This document shows, piece by piece, positions 13,701-27,243 of a stretch of 64,000 nucleotides of DNA. Both the position numbers and the translations under genes were made by a program. This DNA comes from Begonia masoniana (Eukaryota > Streptophyta > Magnoliopsida > Cucurbitales > Begoniaceae), in assembly GCA_022432975.1 (NCBI GenBank), contig CM039508.1:28324788-28388787 (forward strand), written 5' to 3'. The notes under the pieces were generated by a model. The model was not told where the DNA came from and searched no databases. It saw only the letters and a list, made by a program, of their open reading frames with translations. Position 1 is the stretch's first letter; each line of letters begins with the position of its first letter.

Positions 13701-16700
13701 TTTAATAGCGTATTGGCTGAGTAGAGCAAAGAAACTACACAGTTAGTGTGGTGTAAAGCGAACTATGCATTCACCTCCAAACAAAAATAAGTTCACAATA
13801 AAATTAAAAAATCTATCCTTTCACATACCTTGTAGCATTTTCTCGGTGACTCTTCAATAAAAACCAGCTTGTAATATAAAGTAATTCTGCACGCTCCACT
13901 GCAAATACATCTTCCGGGATCTCTTTGCCAATAAATTCAAGCAAAATAGCTGGTTGTGGAGAATTATTTTCATTATCATACAGAGTTTTGCTTGCTAAAG
14001 CTGACAATCCTTTCAAAAAAATCTCGTGTGTTTCATGAACTTTACCCTGATTCCCTGAGCATGTTCCTGAGAATGAATAGTGATCTTACAATTATAAAAT
14101 TACAATTATAATATAAATATTAAAATTTTAAGTTTAATAATTCTAACAATGACAATAAAACAATATAGCAATAAACCAAAAAGAAAGAAATTTTTTTCAA
14201 ACTAAAATTTTATCTCCAACAGAGCTAACAAGAAATATAAAATAAAGCCAACATAATAACAATAAACCAAGAAAGAAAGAGGTGAAACTTCAGTCATTAT
14301 AGATCTCCTAATAGGCCAAAACGTCAAAAAAAATGTAATATACAAATACATGAGACAACATTGCTTTAAATAATTCATGACTTCATGACTAAAATCTGTG
14401 TGCACGTGAAAGAATATGGAAGCAAAAAATTTTCAAAATAAGGAGTTAAGTCCCATACCTATACCAATAAGTAGTCTCACTAAAAGCCGCCGGCGAATAA
14501 ATTCCCATTTTAATTTTATAAAATTGTCAATCAATCCAGATATCATAACTTCCATGCATAGACAATGCCAACATCTTATATTGTTGTATCTGCTTGATAA
14601 TTCTCGACACCCACAAGCAGCAACCAGATTGTTTACATCTAAGAGCAAGTGTTTCTCTGTAATAGTATTAGAGCAATTAGTTACACTCTGGCCTTTCAAA
14701 TGCTTTGAGAAACTAACTTGTCCTTCCGTAGAACAAATTAAAAGTTCTTTTGTAGAAGGCTGACATTTTGAGCGGGTTAGCCTTGTATTGGTGTCAAGAA
14801 TTACAGTTTTCTCCTTTTTTGAAGCTTTACGAGCATTTGCAGCCTTTCTACAGCTTTTAGTCTCTATCTTAGCTCTTGATCCTCCATCAACACTTCTCGA
14901 ATCTGTATGATTTGTAGAAACAGAAGCATAATCTTTCCCACTTTCTTCTTCAACAGTGTTAACAGAATTTTTCCAAGCGGAAAGATTCAATTTATCTAGG
15001 GCAGATCTGTAAAAATCTTCAGCATGTGTCAATCTCTCTACACATATATTCGATGTATTAACAACGTCAACATTACTTTGGAACAGATCTCCAAGATGTT
15101 GATCAACTGTTACTTCTAGCGTCAACTTGCAGTTTAAGCAAGACAAAGTATTTCCGCTATCTCTCAAAATTTGCTGAGCACTGTGAAGTTCTTTTTCTGC
15201 TAAATCCCATAACTGTTTCTTTTGGTAAAGTTTTCCTGAAAAATTTAAATGCCAACAACCATTAACGAAGTCAATTCAAGCTTCCTCCCCATTTAAGGCG
15301 TAAATCGTCAATATTTACAAATAAAAAAGGTAAAGAAGGTTATGTTTACCTAAAATACTAGAGAAAGAAGCAATAAATAGTGGCAAGCCTTGTATGCAAG
15401 AAATGTTTTTGCCGCACAGTAAAAACATTTCGGCCTCAGCACTATTTCCAATTATTTCATGGACAATTCCAACCTGCGAGTTGTCCAATTCAACTTAATG
15501 CAATGCACAATATTTTAATGTAAAAGAAATTTTACAAGCAGAGAATTTTCAAACCTGAAGAGTACTTTCAAGATAGGATTGAAGTACATTCCAAGGACTA
15601 AGATAACCTTCAAAATCCCAGGAATTATTATTGAAGGACCAAATTTCATGTAAAGATGATCCATACACCTGAAGATTTGTAAGATCATATATAGCCGCTG
15701 CCTTGTTGTCCTTTTCATTCTTTTGCTCCACTGCATATATGAACTTCTTTTGAAATAGTTTAGCATGCAAACGATGAGCATCTTTTGCACAACAAAGAGC
15801 CTAAAGAGCAGATATAACAAAAGGAAATTAAATAAATATTGAGGATCACCAAAGAAAAATATTAGAATGAAGCCAATATGAGGTCGTAAAAAATAAAAAA
15901 CACCGATGTTAGAACCTGAGATGCTATTGCGTTTCAAGAATTTTAAACTATTTAACAACGAAGTTATTAGTACCCAGAAGGGTGACTTCACGAAGACCTT
16001 AGTTTTTTTTTCATCTTCTTTGGCTTGGAGGAAATCAGTCAGACAATTAAAAACGTGACTCTTACCTTCTAATGTATTCTAACAGACTACATTTATTTGT
16101 TGTATATTTATATTTGTGTGATTATATAATTAATCACTTTTACTAGAGAAATGAGTATGTCATACTACATTTTTTAATAAATCATGAGCTGTTATTAGAG
16201 TATTCTAATAGAAAGTATAAAACTTGAAATTCATAATTTATAAATTATCCAAACCTGGACAAGTTTCCATCTTGAGTAAAGTATTTCATACTACAACTAA
16301 ATGAACAAGCCCACAGCATGTATTAAAAGAGCAATATAATCAACTTTTTTTAATACTTCTATAATGAGAGGAGCATTAACAATGTAGTGGAAACTCTTAA
16401 ACAGTCTCCAAATTACCAATATACAACGTGATATCTACTTGTATGTAAACATAGTATAGTAAGAGGCAGTTAAATTAGACTCTTTTCTAATCTTGCCATT
16501 ATTCTTTACATGTTATTGTATCCTAACCTTTCTTTTTGGTAGGTTATGGGAGTTCTTTTTCAAGCATTTTTTTACTTCAACTTGATTATGGAAATGTCAG
16601 AAAAAGAGTTAGAAAATCTAATTTAAGTAAATTTGAAAAAAAATTAACAACTCACCCTAGCTAGTTTTGCATAAGTTTGGCAATATTTATTAAAAACCAT

Positions 16701-19700
16701 GAATGTTAATTTAATGATTTATATAACAATATATAACCTCGAGTAAGCGCCCATTTGAAATGTGTCTTTCACACAAACTATAATAGAGACTTCCAGCGAG
16801 AAAAACTGAGTGATCAGATGCAGGAAGCTGCAAGAACAAATAAACACAAAAATCATCACTTTTGGACATAATTTTATTTGATAAGTTATGAGATTTACCG
16901 TTGAAATAAGTTTAGAAGCTGCCTCCTTGACTTCATCTACTGTCATATCTAATTGAAAGAAGTTATCATTACTGCAAGAACGTAGAGTACTGTTTTCACA
17001 AAATATAGAGAAGTTCTGCTGCAATCCACCAAGCATTGCTCGGGATTCCCGTAAACAAAGTGTCCAAAAATTTATAGACTTGGGAAGTTCACCAAGATGC
17101 TGGCACAAACTCATCAGGAAAGCCTCATTTACAGGTGAAATACAAAGACCGTGACTCGTTCTTCTACTTCCCCAAAAAATAGCCACGAACTTTTCCAACG
17201 GAACATTTTTACGTTTGAATACTCTAATCATGAGGGAGTATATTTCTTGGTGAAAATCCAGAAAACACTGCACATAGAAATATTTTCCATTAAATAATTC
17301 AAAAGGTTCATGGGAAATGTATTGTTTTCATTATTGATTTTTTTTTTTTCATAGAACTACATTATCATTTTTTTAAACAAAAAAAAAAACAATAAAACAG
17401 CATATTCAACAACACAAACCTTGCTAGACAACAAATCAATGACATTGTATAGAAGCAGCATCATATACTCTACTTGTACAGAGCAAGTGTCATCAGTAGA
17501 GCAATGATCCCGACTAAATATACACAACCATATATTTAGGGCAGCATTAATATCTTCAAGGAGTTGCTGCATTTCAAACAAATAAAAGGAAAAGAGCAAA
17601 TAAGAACAAGAAAGATGGTGTTGCTGCCTCATACAGAAAAAACTTGAAGGACTATAAAGCAGTAAGTCAATATTGGAGAATAGCCTTTTATGGATTAACA
17701 CCTTCGAATTTGATTTAGCTTCCTGGGTACATAGTGCACGTAAGCAATATGCCACTGCAAGTTGATGGCACGGAAGAATTACATGGCTACGTGTTTCACC
17801 ATAACTCTCATTCTGTTTCAATAGCACTTTATGTCAAACCACAAATCCAACCATAAAATAAAGCACATAAATTGTTGCCAAGATTTACAAAAAGAAAATA
17901 CAAACAACATTAGATAGAACTGCATTAACAACTCACAATTAGAGATATTGCTTCACCCAAACAATGGATGCAGTCCTCCATTATAACACTTCCATGGACC
18001 CTCAATACCCTTGCCTTTTTTATCATTACTGGTGCTCTCTGCGAACGACTATCTTGTGTAATATACACTTCTCTCATGAGAATATTTATTATCTCCATTT
18101 GCATTTTCTGACAAATTTCAGGATATTGACTGCTCAATTCCTCATATTCATCAATTTCCTATAAAAATTTAGAAAACAAACAACAATAAAAACCATAAAG
18201 AACTTTACTATGAAGTAATTGAAAGAGCTAAAAAGAATACTTCTATTATAATAAAACCACAAAAGATAATCAAACCTGCTCTAGCAGGAGCCCAATTGTC
18301 ATCTTTGACAATTTTGTGGAAGAAGACAACAAACAGTACAATGACTGTCCACATACATCTTGATCCATATCCCTATTACTTCTACATACCATCTATAAAT
18401 AATATTAGAAATTAAAAAATAATCAAAATGCAATGAAGAAAATGTGACGCTTTAAAATTATGATATTACCTTAACCCACTGCTTAACTAATGGCGCATGA
18501 ACTGGCAGTCCTTTAAACAAAGATTTGGCGACAGACCAATCTTCAAGGCTCTCCATTATTATTCTTTTCACATTTTTATTGCCACATTGATGAACAACAT
18601 CAACGAGAAAAATGGTTCTTGCAATTGTCTCATTAACACTATTGGTAATACCATTGCCCAAGAGATCATTATCAGATGAAATTTCGGTAGTACACGTCCG
18701 ACAAAGATGTATGACATAGGTCCATGATGCGCTACAACACAACTTCAACGACTTTGAAGCCTGCAAGTCAGGTGGATAACTTGAATAAAATCAAACAATA
18801 ATATGATTTGAAAAAATAAGAAATAGCTACATCAACATTAATTTTGTGCAATAGAGGAAAAACTAATAGGATTGAATATGTCAGTTAAATAAAAAATAAA
18901 TGCAAATATTGGTTTTATGTAAAATTCAATGACGTAGACGAGGAATATAGATTCAAGAAACTGATAACCAATTAGTTGTTTGTCAATGCACTAGAACTCA
19001 AAACACCAAAATTGTAAATTGCACTGGTTTTGTAGAATAATACATGGACTTATTTCTCATTTTAAAAACATAAATTTAATAGTATTCAATGGCCTGCATG
19101 ATATTCATTATCTAGTTATGGAGACATAAAGTAGGTTTGTTTTTAGAGTGCTAAAGGAAAGATCGTCAAGGAATTTATTCTTAGAGCGCAATATCTCTAA
19201 CTGCCTTTTCTTTTCTGTTGAAAAATGATAATTTTTTATGATAGTGGTAATTAGCACTTGAGACATTTTCGTTTGATCTCGTTATTTTACTTAGCAGCGT
19301 CAAGTTTGAAGGCTAATTTGGCCAAGAAAGAGTTCATTCAAACTGATTAGGTGAATAATATGAGGATTTGGCATAAAGTATGGGGTGGGAGGTACCGAAT
19401 CTGTCATCTTCTCAAAGATGTTAAAAAGAGTGAAATTACAATAAAGAGATTTGAAGAGGTTGGCAAGATGAAAAACACCTTTCTTTACATGAGTGAGACT
19501 ACCAATTATAAGAGCACTCTAATTCACTAGACACCCTATTGCCATAAGTTTTATGCATCTTACTTAGAGAGAAGTTGTTTGAATAGATTGTCAGTGACTT
19601 CCAGTGATATGGCGTGAAAGCAAGGTTTAAATGTTATGATTACTTGGTAGGACATGTGCAAGTTGCTTTCTCTAGGAGAAACAAGGACCAACAACTTAAA

Positions 19701-22700
19701 ATGTTTCAACGAAGCTCTTTTAGGAAAATGATTGTGAGGATATGTGACTAAACAAACAAATCTTTGAAGACAAGAGATATGTCAAAATTTGTGATATGGA
19801 TATCCTAATTGTTTACCAAGGTTAAATGAAGTAAATTAAAAGGTAGTTTGAAGTGAGGCAATCAAAAGAGGTCGAGGGATTTTGGTGTGTGTATTTTGTT
19901 CGAGGTTGGCATTAGAGACAATTTATGTCTCTTTTAAACGATAAGTCAAAAAGGCTTAATTCTTTGGAAGTTGATTTGTCTAAGTTCTACTTTGCATAGA
20001 GATAGAGCACCCTGATTGCTCATTTGTTGGTAGCTAGGCGAGATGAAATTGAGTAGAAACTCTCTATAATTTGATATTCAAAGATGGAATAGATAGTTCT
20101 TTTATCTACTTTTACAAGTTTCACATTGAGGCAACAGTAAGCATGGCTCCATCATGATGGAATTTAGGTAAGATCACAAATTCTCCATGTAGTTTGTTCT
20201 TATTGATGTTATAGGTGGCCAACTTGTTAAAAAAAAATATTGCAATTGGTTGAAATACGCTCTAATTTTTAATTATATTAATTTTTGAATGATTAGAATT
20301 GTATTTATCTAGTTAGATTAAATTTAAGTTTTTAAGTTTGATTTAAAGCTCATAAATCATGGGTTTGAGATTTAATTTTTTGATGTTAAAGTGCTTAGAG
20401 GAATAATATTCAATTAATATTGTTTTCTCCAACTTTTTTTTGTTGACACTATCAAAGGCTCATCTTAATACAATGTTCTTGTGTTGTGAGACATTTTCTC
20501 TTTATAACCTTGACAAATGTGAACTATTTGTTAGAATTGAGAGATCTTGGTACAAGGATTAGAAAAGAGTAGTCGAAATAGTGCCATATACCTTGTTCTG
20601 GACCATTAGGAACAGAAAAAAATAATTTTTAGGACAAATTTTTTAATGCTGAAGAATTAAAAAATTTCTCTAACATATTTTAAGTTGTGGAGAGCTAAGA
20701 TATTTTGCTTGTTATATAATATTTTTGAGCTCTCAAGAGTTCTTTTGTTTCTCACTCCTCATTTTTACACATTTGGTTTATTATTATATTTTAATTCAGC
20801 AATACAAAACTTATTTACGAGTCCATATATCAATAATTTTATCTTGACTAGAGTTTTGTAAAATATAAACTAACAAAAAAATATCATTAATGTATATAAG
20901 AGGAGAATATTATTTAAAATTTTCAGCTAAAAACCTCTAAGAAAATAAAACAGGCCTCCACTCTATCATGTCAGCCTAAAAGAAGAAAAAAAAACACTAT
21001 ATTTACTCTACATGTCATTATTTTTTCTTTTTTCTTCTAACTAGTCATTCTTTTCCATAACATGCCACTTTACTGTCAACAACTTGTCAAAACTAATTCA
21101 ATTCACTCAAATATTTTACCTTGAGCGTTCTGTCAAAATTTATTTATTAGTTTAACTTCGTCATAGTTTTTGTTAACATCTGTCATTCTTTGATCAAGAC
21201 AGACATCATTTCTACATTTGGACATTGACTAACAATAACACGTATTCATAAAGTAAAATTCTACCTCTTTTAATTGCTTGCTCCTGTACAATATTACTGC
21301 AATGTTGTTGAGAGAGGTATATAGATGCTGCAATCCACGGAGCTGAATCCATTCACTTTTAATTAAGTGCTTAATCAAATGCACACTTCTCTGGAAGAAA
21401 GTAGGAAACAGTTATTGACATAGAAACAATGAAAATCTAAAGAAAAAACACGAGGGAAAAAAAAACAGTAGCGTTCCTAGTGTTGCATCAGTATCATTAC
21501 TAACCTTAACATTGAACTTTGTTTTCAAGGAAAGGGTAAATGCTGCCACTGCAATTTCAAGAATTGTATCCTTGCTTTCATTAGATAGATTAATTTCCTC
21601 TTCAAGTGAGCAGCTACACCAAGTAAAAAAAAGAGACTAAGAATTCTTATCTAAATTAATGTCATGCAAAAAAATTCTTGTAACCTGCATACCAAGTGAA
21701 GAGTTTCTTTTCATTAGTCAATAGGATGTCTAAAAAACTAAAAAATACATGCAAAAAAGCAAACATTTTTCTAACTCAAGTGGCCCTTCCAGCAAGTAAT
21801 GCCACATGCAAATCAATTTTGCATGCTCTTTGCACCGAGACAACCTAAAATTTGTCAAATGCCTAAACTGTGCATTAAGTGTACTAATGAAATAATCAAA
21901 ACAACTGACCTTCTACAGCGAAAAAATATGTCACAAAACTGAAAGAATGTATCCCTAATATCACAAAACTGAGTGACTGAAGCAGCCTCATCGTTGATAA
22001 TTATCTGTTTCCTCTCTCTGTTTATTATTTCAGCAAGTAACTGACATAAGACTTCTAATGCATCAAAATAATAAAAAAGCAAAGATTTTTCCATGCTTTG
22101 TGGTGCAATAGATGCCCCACAATCAGAAATCGACTGTGAATAAAATTGTCCAGTTCCCACATGACTGTTGCATCCAACGTGAAAGTAATTTTGTAACAAA
22201 CTAAGTACATCAGCCAACTTCTGTCTATCTCCATCTTCAAGTGAAATACCATTGAAATTGTCATGTTTTTCACCTCTTGAAGTTGAAAGAATGAATTTTA
22301 ACGCAACAGCATAAAGACTCAGAATCAATTCCAAGGGTGACATCATCTACAAACAATTTAAAATTAATATTAGTAAGAGAAATTGTCAACAATAAAATGA
22401 TGGAAGATGTCTTTTAGTTCACAGTTGATAGGATAACCTTGTGAAAATCACCGGCTATTTCTTCAAGACAACTTGCAAGAATGCCACAAAAATCTATACT
22501 TGATCTCTGACATTTATTTACACAATAAGAGACCAGCTGAAGAAACTCTACAGTATTTTTAGTTTTAACCTGCAAAACAGTAATTGAATTAACAAAAACT
22601 TAAGTTTATCTTCTTTTTATAAAAAAATAAATAAATAAACTAATAATAACACACACATACATATCTCAGTTAAACTATGTGAAATAACAAGACATGAAAA

Positions 22701-24632
22701 CCATCCATGTTCGATGAAAAAACCCCAAATAACAATTTCTAAGAAGATTAATTTCTTATTGTCATGTAAGGCTTAGTTCTAAACACTTAAAGAGTTTAGC
22801 ATTTAGTTTGAATGGAAACTGTTGTTTCATTAAATGTAACATCTAGCACTTTGTTAGTTATAGCTTCCTCCCCTCCCACTTCAATGTACATTCGCATTCT
22901 TAATACAATTTTTATCTTATCAACGGAAGAAAAACTCTCCAAGAGTTTCTAGTCTTCTACCATAGCAATACCTAATTTAGCTGCCAACAAAAATAAATAT
23001 CCCTTGGTTATTTGAAAAAGAATATTTTAAGTAAGATCTATCACATTTTATCAGGTTGATCACATAGCTCTAATTCATACGGATTTTTTTTATACGTTTA
23101 CTATTTGTTTTCCTCTACTTAAAGGTTGAAACTTAGTCAAGAATAAAAAATAGAAAATATTCTCGAAAATAGAATCTGAATTTATATATAGAATTGTTTA
23201 GATGCCATATACTAATGAAAACACCAAAGTTAAACATATAAACTCAACAAATAACAAACAAATATTAAATCGATAAAAATTACAGTTACCTCAAATCCAT
23301 TAACAACAGCATTCAAGACCTGCACTATTATGTTTATGACAAGGAGGGAACTACTTTGCTGTGATGAAAAAAGAGAGGAACATATCCTACGGGCAAACTG
23401 TTAATAAAAATAGATCAGAGAATGATTACTTAAAAAACTGTTAAAGAAAATGTAAATATTATCTTAAATAGGCACAAAATCACCTTGTAAACTTGATCTT
23501 TCATGGATGACATTGCGTACTCTTTTAATGTTGTTAAGCAAAATATAGTTGACAGTTCCCCGTGAAAATATGTTAGCTCCCCAATTAGGAACAAGGCACA
23601 TTTACCCACATACATGAGAAGTGTTTTGTGCATCTTTTCATATACAGTGTCATCTAATACCCTGCACACAAAATTCGTTCGAAAGAAGAAATTAAAGCAG
23701 CTGCTTTTATCTTAAAAATAAGTTGAAAAAGAAGTGTTTGAGAATGATATCGCAATATCAGATTTGTTCTCGTGCCCAACCGCAATTTTTTATGACTAAG
23801 TCCTCATGATTGGGTGGCAGACTAATTCATATATAGCAGGGAAGGTCTAAAAAATCCTTTTCATTAGCTAATGGAAAAAGATTTGCCACAAAACCATTTC
23901 ATTTCTAATTTTTCTTTATCAGTAGCCAAACACGTTTCTAAGAAAATATCTGAACACTCAACATTTCGGGAAGAAAAAAATCACAAACCTGTACCATGGA
24001 CGAACCTCTTCCACCAAACCAAGTATCCGCTTATATACCTCGCTGTCCTTACTCTGATTCATCGCCGTACAACTTACGAGCATTATGACAATCTCGACTA
24101 CTAGCGAGCCAAACTCACTATCACCAACGCTATTATTCACATTGGGCAAAATCTTTCCTTTCGATTTCGCCAACTGCGATCCAAAATCACCCCCCCGAAT
24201 ACTTTGCAAAATCCTAAAACCTTCAATTTCAGCCTCATTGTACCGGCGCCACACCTCTAAACAATGGGCCATACGAATCCTCTGAATGTGAACTGCGTAA
24301 GGCTTGCAAGAGAGCTGCGGCGACATTAATTCTAAGCAATCCAAGCACAATTTGTAAATGTTAAAGAGTTCAGTGGCCAAATGCTCGTCGGAACCCAATT
24401 TTGAGGCGTCGGCCAGTAGTTTGGGTAGTATTGATAAGGAGCGGTTAATAAAGGAAAGAAACTTTTTCGCGAGAGACCGTATGGACAACAAGTTGTTGTC
24501 AGTCTTCGTCGATTTCTTGGGGCATTTGAGATCGGTGAAAGGCCGGAGATAATTGGAGAAGAGGAGATAAATATCTCTGAAGTCTCCGGCTTCGAGCTTG
24601 GAGATGAGTGAGGATTCCATGGGCGAGGCCAT
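7736..24632 (-). CDS. ESP: Separase, cohesin-cleaving cysteine protease
   Basis: Separase cuts the SCC1/REC8 kleisin subunit of cohesin at anaphase, releasing sister chromatids. I traced 27 coding exons, all GT-AG and phase-consistent: 24632-23989, 23661-23484, 23397-23290, 22569-22438, 22346-21910, 21613-21505, 21390-21265, 18760-18470, 18392-18276, 18158-17937, 17812-17702, 17566-17420, 17267-16899, 16827-16738, 15800-15555, 15473-15350, 15235-14465, 14066-13829, 13286-13184, 12485-12291, 11238-11183, 11095-10863, 10769-10532, 9936-9531, 9164-8931, 8437-8350, 8253-7736. They sum to 6531 bp, about 2176 residues plus stop, close to the roughly 2180 residues of Arabidopsis ESP as I recall it. 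The start ATG lies in a strong plant context (CCGCCATGG). The N-terminal two thirds is a helical repeat region. The C-terminal C50 protease domain has the catalytic His in [11 protein letters not shown] (codon 8357-8359, about residue 2002) and Cys in [12 protein letters not shown] (codon 8183-8185, about residue 2028). No stop, frameshift or lost catalytic residue was seen. Exon 11 and the two NAGNAG acceptors are the least certain boundaries. Confidence 0.93.
11093..11098 (-). promoter_or_regulatory. Tandem splice acceptor (NAGNAG), separase exon 22
   Basis: In minus sense the intron ends TAGCAG, so splicing can occur after either AG (exon start 11095 or 11092). Both keep the frame and differ by one residue (Ser-Arg versus Arg). 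Confidence 0.6.
11545..11705 (-). pseudogene. L1-type LINE reverse transcriptase relic in separase intron 20
   Basis: The minus-strand frame reads [20 protein letters not shown], then [12 protein letters not shown], a stop where Trp is expected, and [14 protein letters not shown]. This matches the plant LINE RT segment with the pattern Q.L.A.L.ANE...KLD.EKAYD.VNW.FL. Only this segment is recognisable, within the 1052-bp intron (11239-12290), so it is an old truncated insertion in the same orientation as the host gene. Confidence 0.75.
13287..13292 (-). promoter_or_regulatory. Tandem splice acceptor (NAGNAG), separase exon 19
   Basis: In minus sense the intron ends CAGCAG. The exon may start at 13289 or 13286; both are in frame and differ by one Ser residue. 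Confidence 0.6.
18761..21264 (-). other. Separase intron 7, 2.5 kb, AT-rich
   Basis: This is by far the longest intron; most others are 80-1050 bp. The segment 19330-20200 is less AT-biased and has coding-like stretches on the plus strand, broken by stops, that I could not assign. An old transposon insertion is likely. No intact gene lies within it. Confidence 0.5.
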
Positions 24633-24850
24633 GGCGGTGGGGAGAAACTACAGAGAGAGAGAGAGAGAGAGAGAGTATATCTGAAAATGGAGAAGAGAGA
24701 GGATTCAATTTGAATGGCGGAAATGGTTCCCGCCTACTAGGTATTGTCGAAAGGATGGAAGGCGACGACCTTTTAACGTCCCAGGTTGAAGATTTGTTCA
24801 CTGCGAAGAGTGGGACCCGGGAACGACGAGGCTAGTAGAAAAATTCAATG
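24633..24850 (-). promoter_or_regulatory. ESP: Separase 5' UTR and proximal promoter with GA/CT repeat
   Basis: Directly upstream of the start codon is a 12-unit dinucleotide repeat (AG on the plus strand, 24652-24675; CT in the gene's sense), common in plant 5' UTRs and core promoters. No clear TATA box was seen, which fits a cell-cycle housekeeping gene. Open frames on the plus strand here are shadows. Confidence 0.5.
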
Positions 24851-25181
24851 AATCTATAAAAAAATAAAATGAAAAAGTTAATTCATCATATCCTCTACTC
24901 TTCACAAACATTTATGGTTAATTATTTAAAATTTGATTATATTTATTGTAACCATCAATATTTTTGCACTTTATGGTGTATGATTAGTGATTAAATGTAG
25001 TATTTTCTTACACAACTTGAGCACTAAATGAATGGGATGGCTACAACCACACCTGATTGCCATCACTAAAATTATTTCTCTATTTTTAAGGATAAATTGT
25101 GTTTTATATCTAAATATTTGGAGTATTTACGAACATAATTTATACCCTACACGTCATCAATTTAGATATTTTGTTTGTTAA
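24851..25181. other. Upstream intergenic sequence
   Basis: AT-rich, no gene or repeat recognised. It separates the separase promoter from the foldback element. Confidence 0.4.
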
Positions 25182-25188
25182 TTTTTAG

Positions 25189-26039
25189 GATAATTATCGA
25201 TTTGAATTCTGTACTATACACTTTTTTTCAATTCGCCCCCCTGTACTAAAAAAACCGACAAATCGAATCATGTACTTTGATTCTGTTATCAATTTTGACT
25301 TTCTATCAACAATTTCATTAAAATATCATTTAAAAAATTACCAAACGATCTTGAATTCAGTTAAAATTTTTACCACATGTTCAATACTTAATGAGAAGAT
25401 AATCTGAAAATTTTTGTGATTGTTTAATATATGTACAATTTATTGTAATTTTATTTTAGTATTTTATAAAAATATTATAATAAATCATACAAATTTTAGA
25501 AAATCACAAAAAATTTTCTATTATCTACCCATGATAGGTTAAATATGTAGAAAAGTTTTCAAATAAATAAAATATCATTTGGTAGTTTTTTAAAAATTAA
25601 TTTATAAAGTAAAGAAGAAATTGAGATTAATTTACAAAAATACCAAACCATATTTGATTTATTTGAAACATTTTTCACATGTTTAACCTATCATGGGTAG
25701 ATAATAGAAAAATTTTCGTGATTTTCTAAAATTTGTATGATTTATTATAATATGTTTACAAAATACTAAAATAAAATTACAATAAATCGTACATGTGTTA
25801 AAAAATAACGAAAATTTCTAGATTATCTTCTCATTAAGTAGTGAACATGTGATAAAAATTTCAACTGAATCCAAGATCGTTTGGTAATTTTTTAAATGAG
25901 AGTTTAATGAAATTATTGATAGAATGTCAAAATTGATAACAGAATCAAAGTACAGGGTTTGGTTTGTCGGTTTTTTTTAGTACAGGGGGCGAATTGAAAA
26001 AAAAATGTATAATATAGGGTTCAAATCGATAATTACCCT
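25189..26039. mobile_element. 851-bp foldback (giant hairpin) transposable element
   Basis: The two halves are inverted copies along almost the whole length, with a centre near 25614 and hardly any loop. The ends are AGG(A/G)TAATTATCG on both sides. A perfect 7-bp direct repeat AATTTTT flanks it (25182-25188 and 26040-26046), as expected for a target duplication. There is no coding capacity. It resembles plant foldback or MITE-like non-autonomous DNA transposons; the 7-bp duplication does not settle the superfamily. Confidence 0.85.
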
Positions 26040-26046
26040 AATTTTT

Positions 26047-26775
26047 ATAAGTTATATATAATGTGTTGTATTTAATAAGATATTTTAAATCAATTGATAA
26101 CTCACTCAAGAACCTCTCAACTCATACTCTCTCCAACTATTAACATAATACAATACATACATGTATATATATAACCCCTAACGCATGGAGTAATGTTCAT
26201 CAAACATTTTAACTTATGTTATTGAATACGAGATGTCAAATATTCCGTTGAATCAGTTACATGTACAACACATATTTTTTCCCGAGTTACCATTCTCTAA
26301 CAATTCATTGTTTTAACTAAGTCAATCTTCGTATCTTCCTTGCAGGACTGAAAGACGACTCTTGTCTTACCAAATCTACTTCTTTTTCTTCTTCAATCCC
26401 TAAATTCAATTATTGTTCTATGCTTCATCTCTCACTCGTTTGTTATATTAATCGATCAAGTATGATGATAGAAAATTGGGAATGAAAATTTTCTTCTCTC
26501 TGATTCTCACATTCCATCATTGATGAATGCAGTAAGAAAATATAAAAACCTTTAAAAAATACAAATACTAAAAAGTGAAGAAAATCAAAAAAGAAGAGGA
26601 ACAATTGATGCTTACGGTTCGGTTGAGATCTTTTCTTTTGGGTTATTATGATTCAAAATGGGCATTAAAGTTTCACTTTTGCGCGATTGAAGCTCCTCCT
26701 TCGTCACACTCCAAATCTTTCCCATTTGACTCTGCAACCAAAAAATTTGAATATGAAAATATAACTTTTAGACTT
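26047..26775. other. Intergenic sequence, no gene seen
   Basis: AT-rich with no recognisable coding sequence. A 70-codon plus-strand frame at 26575-26787 has no family features and overlaps the copia LTR candidate, so it is not annotated. Confidence 0.4.
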
Positions 26776-26935
26776 GATATAAGTTGAGAATGAGGTAATT
26801 CCTCTATATTTAGTAAGGATTCAAATGAATAATATACAATAGTTACCGACCTTTTATAAGTGCGAGGGAAGGTTCTAAATAGAATTATAGTTAAAGAATA
26901 ACAAAATAATCATATGTTACATAATGTATTCTAAC
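26776..26935 (-). repeat. Short copia 3' LTR (candidate)
   Basis: In minus sense it starts TGTTAGAATACA directly after copia pol, contains a TATA-like CTTATAAAAGG and ends near TTATATCA. The right end is well placed by the adjoining pol; the left end is a guess from the terminal CA. Confidence 0.5.
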
Positions 26936-26939
26936 ATTT

Positions 26940-27243
26940 TCTCGCAAGCTCAAGGGGGTAGCACCCAGAGATTGATACGACACTGTAGAAACTTCATGAG
27001 CCCATCAACCGCTTGAGTTGAAACTGGAGTAAGCTTAATAGAAAGCTCATGTCAGAAGACTTAATCGCGTATGAAGTGGAAGTCAATTTCCACACGTTTC
27101 TACTTAAAATGAAGAATTGGGTTGGAGGGCATATAAGTGGTACTAATATTGTCATGGTAAAGCACAGGGCAAGCTGAGGATGGAAAACCAATGTCATGCA
27201 TAAGAGATCGTAGTCAGATGATTTCAGAGGCACCGTTGGCAAC
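26940..27243 (-). pseudogene. Ty1/copia RNase H, C-terminal relic
   Basis: The minus-strand frame reads ANGASEII, a TGA where Trp is expected, then LRSLMHDIGFPSSACPV, a YHDN motif, FKQKRVEIDFHFIRDK and LLQFQLKR-like text in a shifted frame. This is the end of copia RNase H. It stops abruptly near 27243, where sequence of another element begins. Confidence 0.75.
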
